From: Streptomyces sp. NBC_00223
GTDB taxonomy: Bacteria > Actinomycetota > Actinomycetes > Streptomycetales > Streptomycetaceae
Direction: 5' to 3'
Assembly (NCBI RefSeq): GCF_036199905.1
Contig: NZ_CP108109.1
Coordinates: 4,773,501 to 4,837,500, forward strand
Length of the DNA: 64,000 bases
Shown piece by piece: positions 58,575 through 64,000 of the stretch (within the stretch, counting starts at the first letter, position 1; each line of letters opens with the position of its first letter). A program made the position numbers and the translations under genes. The notes below the pieces were generated by a model, which made no database searches, had not been told where the DNA came from, and saw only the letters and a program-made list of their open reading frames with translations.

Positions 58575-59000
58575 ATGTCCGGACCACTCGTCATACGCGG
58601 TTCGGTCTCCGTGCCGGAGGCCGAGCTGATGTGGCGTTTCTCGCGTTCGTCCGGGCCCGGCGGCCAGCATGTGAACACCAGCGACAGTCAGGTGGAGTTG
58701 CGCTTCGACCTGGCGAACACTTCTTCGCTGCCGCCGGTGTGGAAGGAACGCGCGCTGGAACGGCTCGCGGGCCGGCTGACCGGCGGTGTGCTGTCGGTGA
58801 AGGCGTCCGAGCACCGCTCGCAGTGGCGCAACCGGGAGACGGCCGCGGCCCGGCTGGCCGCGATCCTCGCCCAGGCGACCGCCCCGCCGCCCCGGGCCCG
58901 CCGCCCCACGAAGATCCCCCGGGGGATCAATGAGCGGCGGCTGAGAGTGAAGAAGCAGCGCAGCCAGACCAAGCGGGACCGCGGCGGCGGCTGGGACTGA
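58575..59000 (+). CDS. arfB: Ribosome-rescue peptidyl-tRNA hydrolase ArfB (release-factor-like)
   Basis: The 141-residue protein has the release-factor catalytic domain with the GGQ motif in RFSRSSGPGGQHVNTSDSQV and a long basic tail (RRLRVKKQRSQTKRDRGGG). It lacks codon-recognition domains, as expected for ArfB/YaeJ, which frees stalled ribosomes by inserting its tail into the mRNA channel. ATG 58575 gives the N terminus that I expect (MSGPLVIRGSV); 58566 and GTG 58539 are alternatives. Confidence 0.92.
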   Translation: MSGPLVIRGSVSVPEAELMWRFSRSSGPGGQHVNTSDSQVELRFDLANTSSLPPVWKERALERLAGRLTGGVLSVKASEHRSQWRNRETAAARLAAILAQATAPPPRARRPTKIPRGINERRLRVKKQRSQTKRDRGGGWD

Positions 59001-59201
59001 GCCCGCGCGGCCGTGCAGCCGGTACACCCGTACGGCCGTATCCAATGAACCGCGCCCGGTCGGCCGCACCCGCGAAAGCCCCTGCGTGCCCGCACCCGCC
59101 GAAGTCCCCGCGAGGGCCCGCGCACCCGTACGGCCGTACCCCGGCAGAGCCACGACCGCGCGCCCGTACCCCCGGCAGGCCCCGCCTGGGACCGGGCCTG
59201 C

Positions 59202-59714
59202 TCACGCCAGGAAGCGGTACCGCCCCCGGAAGTACGTCAGCGGTCCGCCGTCCGCGCTGGGCGTCCGCGCGGTCAGCACCCGGCCGATCACGAGCGTGTG
59301 GTCGCCCGCCTCCACCCGCTGCTCGGTCTCGCACTCGACTGTCGCCAGCGCCCCGCCGAGCACGGGCGCGCCCGACTCCTGACCCCGGTAGTACGAGATG
59401 TCCTCGAAGAGCAGCCGGTCGCTGATCCGCCCGCGCATCGCGAACCGCCCGGCGATGTGCCGCTGGCTCTCGCTCAGCACGGAGGCGGCCCAGCGAGGTT
59501 GCCGTTCCAGCAACTCGTCCATTCGGGAGCCGGCCCGTACACTCGCCAGCACCAGCGGCGGCTCCAGGGACACCGACATGAAGGCCGTCGCGGTCATGCC
59601 GACGTCCTCGCCGCGCGGGCCGTCCTCGGCGTCGTGCGCGCTGAGGAGCACCACGCCCGCGGCGAGGCGGGTCATGGCGGCGCGGAACTCATCGGTATTG
59701 GCGATCTGACCCAT
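59202..59714 (-). CDS. Flavin reductase-like FMN-binding split-barrel protein
   Basis: The 170-residue protein has the flavin reductase fold: FRAAMTRLAAGVVLLSAHDA, VGMTATAFMSVSLEPPLVLA and LGGALATVECETEQRVEAGD. Relatives supply reduced FMN to two-component monooxygenases, including the DszA/NtaA group. An FMN-dependent monooxygenase is encoded at 25274 in this window, though far away. The start at 59714 is well supported by family length, and it is divergent from cdgB. Confidence 0.9.
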   Translation of the reverse strand: MGQIANTDEFRAAMTRLAAGVVLLSAHDAEDGPRGEDVGMTATAFMSVSLEPPLVLASVRAGSRMDELLERQPRWAASVLSESQRHIAGRFAMRGRISDRLLFEDISYYRGQESGAPVLGGALATVECETEQRVEAGDHTLVIGRVLTARTPSADGGPLTYFRGRYRFLA

Positions 59715-59818
59715 GGTGGTCCCAGAATGCCTGCCAGGCGAAGTGTGAAGCACGCTCCTCACGTTACGGGGCGGTGGAAAACATGGGCATCGGGCGGTGG
59801 TTGTAATCCGCATCGGCC

Positions 59819-59834
59819 CTGGTCCTAGGACCAG
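59819..59834. promoter_or_regulatory. 16-bp perfect palindrome
   Basis: CTGGTCCTAGGACCAG lies in the flavin reductase/cdgB intergenic region, 105 bp from the flavin reductase start and 37 bp from the CRP-type site. It contains CTAG, which is rare in this genome. It is likely to be an operator. Confidence 0.5.
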
Positions 59835-59870
59835 AGCTCTACGTTGCGTGTTCAACTGCTTACGTGATGA

Positions 59871-59886
59871 TGTGACTTGAGTCACA
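59871..59886. promoter_or_regulatory. CRP-type binding site
   Basis: TGTGACTTGAGTCACA is a perfect match to TGTGA-N6-TCACA, the consensus of CRP/FNR-family regulators; the Streptomyces Crp protein is a global member. It is 171 bp upstream of the cdgB start and 157 bp from the flavin reductase start, so either may be the target. Confidence 0.65.
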
Positions 59887-59900
59887 AGGAGCAGGAATTG

Positions 59901-59915
59901 TTGACCCTGTGTACC
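59901..59915 (+). promoter_or_regulatory. BldD-like box upstream of cdgB
   Basis: TTGACCCTGTGTACC matches the BldD pattern nTnACnCWGnGTnAn at all defined positions except the last A. BldD represses cdgB in Streptomyces coelicolor, so the site is expected here. It is 141 bp before the cdgB ATG. Confidence 0.6.
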
Positions 59916-60056
59916 GACCGTACAGCTCGCTGTGATTCAGTTGCCGGTGTAATCGGACGAGTGTGAGTGCGTAGCAGCGCAGGCCCGGGCGACCGGGCGG
60001 AACGACGACCGGAAACGGATTTCACTGGAGTCGCTGTCGAGGGCGTGGAGAGGGGC

Positions 60057-61712
60057 ATGGACACCGAGTCGGAGCCGTATGTCCGCCTCGCGACCCTGCG
60101 TCAGGTGCATCAGGTCGTGGCGGACCTCAATGCGGCACGGAGCCTCGCCGACACCCTGCAAGCCGTGGCCGACGGGGTGGTGCGGGGCCTGGGATACGAA
60201 CTCGCCGCCGTCAACCTGGTACGGCCGGACGGTGACCTCGTGGTGGCCGCCTTCGCCGGCAGCGCCGCCGGAGAGGCGCTGCTCGCCGGGCGGGTCGGCT
60301 CCCGCGCCTCCTGGGAGCGAAGGCTCACCATGGGGGAGCGCTGGGGCTCGCTGCGGTTCATCCCGCACACCGAGGGCTGGGTGCTCATCGACGACGACGT
60401 CCCGCAGTGGCACACCGAGGGCCCGCTGCCGCGCTTCCCGGACGAGTGGCATCCCGGCGACCGGCTCTACGCGCCCATGTACTCCTCGCAGACCGTCGGC
60501 AGCGAACTGATCGGCATCATCTCCGTCGACCGCCCGACCAGCGGCCGCCACCCCGGCCCCTGGGGCTGCGAAGCGCTCCAGATGTACGCCTTCCAGGCCG
60601 GCATCGCGATCAGCAACGCCCGGATGCGCGCCAATATGCAGCGTGCCCTGGTCCGACTGGAACGCGACCAGCAGGCGCTGCGGGCCAGCGAGGAGAGCTT
60701 CCGGCAGGCGTTCGAGTACGCGCCCAGCGGCATGGCCATCGCCGAGATGGGCGGCGACCAGCACGGCAAGCTGCTGCGGGCCAACGACGCGCTGTGCCGG
60801 CTGCTCGGCCGCTCGGCGTCCACCATGCGGCGCTACTCCTTCTCCGACCTCGTCCACCCCGAGGACGTCGGCCTGCTGCTGCGCACCTCCGCCGAGGGCG
60901 GCCGGGCCGAACTGCGCCTGGCCCGCCGCGACGGCACCTATGTGTGGGTCTCGCTGCGCAATTCGGTCGTCGCCGACACCACCGACGGGCCGCGCTTCCT
61001 GCTCACCCACGTCGAGGACATCGAGGAGCGCAAGAGCCGCGAACTCCAGCTCGCCCACCGGGCCAGCCACGACTCGCTCACCGGCCTGCCCAACAGCGCC
61101 GAACTGCGGGCCCGGCTGTCCGCCCGGCTGTGTTCGCGCCCCCTGGACAAGGACTCGGCCGCGCTGGCCGCCGAGGCCGAGGGCCCGGACGACTTCGCCT
61201 TCAGCTACGGCTACGGCCCCGACGAGATGGCCGAGCCGCTGGGCACGCTGGACTCCCACACCCATACCGTCGCCCCCGACGAGAGCGACGACGAGCAGAG
61301 CGGCAAGGGCCTCGCGGTCCTCTTCTGCGACCTCGACGGCTTCAAGTCCATCAACGACCGCTTCGGCCACCACACCGGCGACGCCGTACTGATCGAGGTG
61401 GCCCGGCGGCTGACCGGGGCCGTGCGCGACGGCGACACCGTCGCCCGGCTCGGCGGCGACGAGTTCGTCGTCCTCGCCGACGGCCTCGCCCCGGCCGACG
61501 CGACCGACCTCGCGGTCCGGCTGCGCAACGCGATCACGCCCCCGATCCGTGTCGACGGCCGGGCGGTACGGGTCGGCGCGAGCTTCGGCATCGGCTGGGC
61601 CGGCTGCGGTATGACAGCCGAAGAGGTGCTGCACTCCGCCGACCAGCGGATGTACGTCGAGAAGCGGTCCCGCGCCGCCTCCTCGCGCAACGCGCACCGC
61701 CGCGCCGGATGA
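60057..61712 (+). CDS. cdgB: Diguanylate cyclase CdgB (GAF-PAS-GGDEF)
   Basis: The 551-residue protein has a GAF domain (about residues 15-185), a PAS domain (SFRQAFEYAPSGMAIAEMGG onward) and a GGDEF domain with the intact signature RLGGDEFVVL. An RxxD inhibitory site lies five residues before it (RDGDTVARL). About 55 Asp/Glu/Ser-rich residues are inserted inside the GGDEF domain between SLTGLPNSAELRARLSARL and LAVLFCDLDGFKSIND. ATG 60057 follows GGAGAGGGG. The product makes cyclic di-GMP, which holds BldD in its DNA-binding form and delays sporulation. The upstream BldD-like and CRP-type sites fit that control. Confidence 0.95.
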   Translation: MDTESEPYVRLATLRQVHQVVADLNAARSLADTLQAVADGVVRGLGYELAAVNLVRPDGDLVVAAFAGSAAGEALLAGRVGSRASWERRLTMGERWGSLRFIPHTEGWVLIDDDVPQWHTEGPLPRFPDEWHPGDRLYAPMYSSQTVGSELIGIISVDRPTSGRHPGPWGCEALQMYAFQAGIAISNARMRANMQRALVRLERDQQALRASEESFRQAFEYAPSGMAIAEMGGDQHGKLLRANDALCRLLGRSASTMRRYSFSDLVHPEDVGLLLRTSAEGGRAELRLARRDGTYVWVSLRNSVVADTTDGPRFLLTHVEDIEERKSRELQLAHRASHDSLTGLPNSAELRARLSARLCSRPLDKDSAALAAEAEGPDDFAFSYGYGPDEMAEPLGTLDSHTHTVAPDESDDEQSGKGLAVLFCDLDGFKSINDRFGHHTGDAVLIEVARRLTGAVRDGDTVARLGGDEFVVLADGLAPADATDLAVRLRNAITPPIRVDGRAVRVGASFGIGWAGCGMTAEEVLHSADQRMYVEKRSRAASSRNAHRRAG

Positions 61713-61840
61713 TCCGTGTCACACCCGCCCCCCGGCCGGGCCGCCCCAAGGCGGTAGGGGCCGGGGTCCACCTTGGGGCGTAGGGGAGATCGCTCTGCGG
61801 GGTGACCCCGTGACGGGTTCCCGTGCCTACGCTGGGTGAT

Positions 61841-63043
61841 GTGCAGCGCATCTACGACTTTTTCCGCAGACACCCCACGTGGGTCGACGGCTTCTGGGCC
61901 CTCGTCCTCCTCGCGGTGTGCGCGGTGTGGGTCGCGGCGAGCCACGACAAGTCCCTGACCTCCCGGCTCGCGGCGATCCCCCTGTCGATCGCCCTCGCGC
62001 TGGTCGTGACCCTGCGGCGGCGCGCGCCGGAGAAGATGCTGCTGCTCGCCCTCGCCGCCGGACTCGCCCAGCTCGCGTGCGACGTGCGGACGAATCCGGG
62101 CGACGCCGCCTTCCTCGTCATCATCTACACCTGCGCCTCCAACGGGCAGCGCTGGTCCTCGCGGCTGGCCCTGATCGCGGGCCTGGCCGCGGCCCCGGTG
62201 TCGATGCTCCGCTGGCCGCCGGACGAGCCGTACGCGACGGTCTGGACGACACTGCTCCAGACCTTCTTCCTGGCCGTGATCTTCGCGCTGTCCTGGGTGG
62301 TCGGCGACCGGCTGCGCACCCGGCGGGCGTACTACGCGGAGCTGGAGGAGCGGGCCGCCCGCCTCCACCGGGAGCGCGAGGCGCAGTCCAAGGCCGCGGT
62401 CGCCGCCGAGCGGGCCCGGATCGCCCGCGAGCTGCACGACGTGGTCGCCCACAACGTCTCGGTGATGGTCGTCCAGGCCGACGGGGCCGCGTACGTCCTG
62501 GACGCGGCGCCCGACCAGGCCAAGCAGGCCCTCAGCACGATCTCCAGCACCGGCCGCCAGGCCCTCGCCGAGATGCGCCGGCTGCTCGGCCTGCTGCGGG
62601 CCGGGGACGACGCGGGCGGCGAGTACGTGCCGCAGCCCGGCGTCGACCAGCTCGCCGACCTCATCGACCAGGTGCGCGGCGCGGGCCTGCCCGTACGGTT
62701 CGAGGTGGCCGGTGAGGCCCGGCCGCTGTCCAGCGGCATCGAGCTGACCGCGTACCGGATCGTGCAGGAGGCGCTGACCAATGTGCGCAAGCACGGCGGC
62801 GACGGGGTGAGCGCCAAGGTCCAGCTGGGCTTCGGCGACTCCGCGCTCGACCTGCTGATCGAGGACGACGGCCGGGGCGCGCGGCACGAGGTGTACGAGC
62901 AGGGCGGCCGGGACGGACTCGGCCAGGGCCTGATCGGCATGCGGGAACGCATCGGGATGATCGGGGGCACGCTGGACGCCGGGCCCCGGCCGGGCGGCGG
63001 CTTCCGGATCAGCGCGGTGCTGCCCCTCCGGGCGGTGCGGTGA
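61841..63043 (+). CDS. Sensor histidine kinase (NarL/DesK type, HisKA_3)
   Basis: The 400-residue kinase has about four N-terminal membrane helices (HPTWVDGFWALVLLAVCAVW, SLTSRLAAIPLSIALALVV and two more). A coiled coil follows (YYAELEERAARLHREREAQS), then the phosphoacceptor block ARELHDVVAHNVSVMVVQA, N box QEALTNVRKH and G box DDGRGARHE, GLIGMRERIG. GTG 61841 (VQRIYDF) is preferred over 61823. It precedes its response regulator by 136 bp and should phosphorylate it. The signal is unknown. Confidence 0.9.
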   Translation: MQRIYDFFRRHPTWVDGFWALVLLAVCAVWVAASHDKSLTSRLAAIPLSIALALVVTLRRRAPEKMLLLALAAGLAQLACDVRTNPGDAAFLVIIYTCASNGQRWSSRLALIAGLAAAPVSMLRWPPDEPYATVWTTLLQTFFLAVIFALSWVVGDRLRTRRAYYAELEERAARLHREREAQSKAAVAAERARIARELHDVVAHNVSVMVVQADGAAYVLDAAPDQAKQALSTISSTGRQALAEMRRLLGLLRAGDDAGGEYVPQPGVDQLADLIDQVRGAGLPVRFEVAGEARPLSSGIELTAYRIVQEALTNVRKHGGDGVSAKVQLGFGDSALDLLIEDDGRGARHEVYEQGGRDGLGQGLIGMRERIGMIGGTLDAGPRPGGGFRISAVLPLRAVR

Positions 63044-63179
63044 GAGACCGTACGCCCCGGGGCCGCCTGCCGGGCGGTACCCCTTGCCGTCGCGGCGGCC
63101 CGCCGCGGTGAGCCCGCCGACCGTACTGCCCTCACCGTCCTCACAGCCCCCCACTGACCCTCTCGGGAAGGACCACGTA

Positions 63180-63866
63180 ATGGCGATCCGCGTCATGCTC
63201 GTCGACGACCAGGTGCTGCTGCGCACCGGCTTCCGGATGGTGCTCGCCGCCCAGCCGGACATGGAGGTCGTCGCCGAGGCGGGCGACGGCGCCGAGGCGC
63301 TTGAGGTGCTGCGGCACACCCGGGTGGACGTCGTGCTGATGGACGTCCGGATGCCGCGGATGGACGGTGTGGAGGCGACCCGGAAGATCCGCGGAGGCGA
63401 CCGCGGCGAGCCCGGCGGCCCGCGCGTACTCATCCTGACCACCTTCGACCTCGACGAGTACGCCTTCGCCGCGCTCAAGGCGGGCGCGAGCGGCTTCATG
63501 CTCAAGGACGTGCCGCCGGACGAACTGCTCACCGCGATCCGGCTGGTCCACAGCGGTGACGCGGTGGTCGCCCCGAGCACCACCCGGCGGCTGCTCGACC
63601 GCTTCACCCCGATGCTGCCCAGCTCCGGCGCCGCCGATCAGCACAAGGAGATCGACCGGCTGACCGACCGCGAGCGCGAGGTGCTGCTGCTGGTCGCCCA
63701 GGGCCTGTCGAACGGGGAGATCGCCGCGAAGCTCGTGCTCTCCGAGGCGACGGTCAAGACACATGTCGGCCGCATTCTCACCAAACTGGACCTGCGCGAC
63801 CGGGTGCAGGCGGTGGTGCTGGCCTATGAGTCCGGCCTGGTCAGGGCGGGCGGTGGCGCGTACTAG
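63180..63866 (+). CDS. NarL/LuxR-family response regulator
   Basis: The 228-residue regulator has a receiver domain with LVDDQVLLRTGFRMVL, the phospho-Asp in VDVVLMDVRMPRMDG and the Lys in GFMLKDVP. The LuxR HTH is LTDREREVLLLVAQGLSNGE with LSEATVKTHVGRILTKL. ATG 63180 has a GGGAAGGA site. It forms a pair with the upstream sensor kinase. The intervening 136 bp carry no gene. Confidence 0.93.
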   Translation: MAIRVMLVDDQVLLRTGFRMVLAAQPDMEVVAEAGDGAEALEVLRHTRVDVVLMDVRMPRMDGVEATRKIRGGDRGEPGGPRVLILTTFDLDEYAFAALKAGASGFMLKDVPPDELLTAIRLVHSGDAVVAPSTTRRLLDRFTPMLPSSGAADQHKEIDRLTDREREVLLLVAQGLSNGEIAAKLVLSEATVKTHVGRILTKLDLRDRVQAVVLAYESGLVRAGGGAY

Positions 63867-63958
63867 TCCATGCGGTGTCGGAAAAGGTAGGACCACTACC
63901 GGACCGGCAGGGCAGACTGAGCCCCGACCAGTTCGAACCGTGTCAGGGGGAGTACGAC

Positions 63959-64000
63959 ATGCGCGCCATCGTCTTCGAAGAACTCGGCGGTCCTGAGGTA
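63959..64000 (+). CDS. Start of a zinc-type/NADPH:quinone oxidoreductase-like gene (cut by the window end)
   Basis: Only 14 codons are present, encoding MRAIVFEELGGPEV. This is the usual N terminus of medium-chain dehydrogenase/quinone oxidoreductase proteins (MRAIVxxxxGGPEVL). A good AGGGGGAG site precedes the ATG. The family call rests on this short stretch alone. Confidence 0.6.
   Translation, partial: MRAIVFEELGGPEV

Overview
The window is about 72% GC, with codon use, regulators and synteny typical of Streptomyces or a close relative. The right end carries a TerB/TerD/ArfB/flavin reductase/CdgB/two-component block that I recognise from Streptomyces chromosomes. The left and middle are accessory DNA.

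Layout. (1) 2-1537: the end of a catalytically degenerate acyl-adenylating enzyme. (2) 1844-13800, minus strand: an isoprenoid-supply cluster. ispH (from a recognisable promoter) and a polyprenyl diphosphate synthase are followed by five tightly coupled sugar- or amino-acid-type genes (two Gfo/Idh/MocA oxidoreductases, an Ldh2-type dehydrogenase, an M20 hydrolase and a xylose-isomerase-like TIM barrel), then dxs and ispG. The dxs product has an extra N-terminal domain of about 145 residues. There is no cyclase or prenyltransferase in this part, so the product is unknown and the cluster probably continues to the left. (3) 14469-22492: a sugar or polyol uptake and catabolism operon (binding protein, permease, ATPase, kinase, SDR dehydrogenase, transketolase) divergent from a ROK regulator. 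(4) 22637-26608: a SulP transporter, then a cysteine-containing leader peptide with downstream hairpins in front of an FMN-dependent monooxygenase, which looks like sulfur-starvation control. (5) 26624-27079: an orphan type I-E-like CRISPR array of 8 repeats with no cas genes; its leader-proximal spacer is a palindrome.

(6) 27210-34305: a regulatory and conflict-type region. It has two XRE regulators, a HATPase anti-sigma-like protein, a stray CRISPR-like repeat, a DUF6879-like gene fragment, and an operon of a small protein, a DUF6879-like protein and an NB-ARC/TPR (NLR-like) ATPase with a possible amyloid-signalling motif at its N terminus. (7) 34321-38188: a decaying biosynthetic locus. 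It holds a frameshifted Mur-ligase fragment, an intact Pyr4-type membrane terpene cyclase, an AMP-ligase fragment broken by a 14-bp tandem duplication, and an MMPL exporter. (8) 39200-43518: a wHTH protein, an APH-type phosphotransferase and a secreted RCC1-repeat protein. (9) 43607-48718: the best candidate for an undescribed system. A caspase-like CHAT protease with 45-residue TPRs is divergent from a small cysteine-rich protein and a multi-pass membrane protein, and the three genes are bracketed by a perfect 49-bp direct repeat.

(10) 49008-57054: a secreted M4 metalloprotease with a chitin-binding domain, a large LuxR/LAL regulator, a 96-bp tandem repeat block, a TrmB/LuxR-type regulator and TerB. 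(11) 57227-64000: the conserved block. It contains TerD, ArfB, a flavin reductase, the diguanylate cyclase CdgB (with a perfect CRP-type site and a BldD-like box upstream), a NarL/DesK-type two-component pair and the start of an oxidoreductase gene. No tRNA, rRNA, transposase or integrase was recognised.
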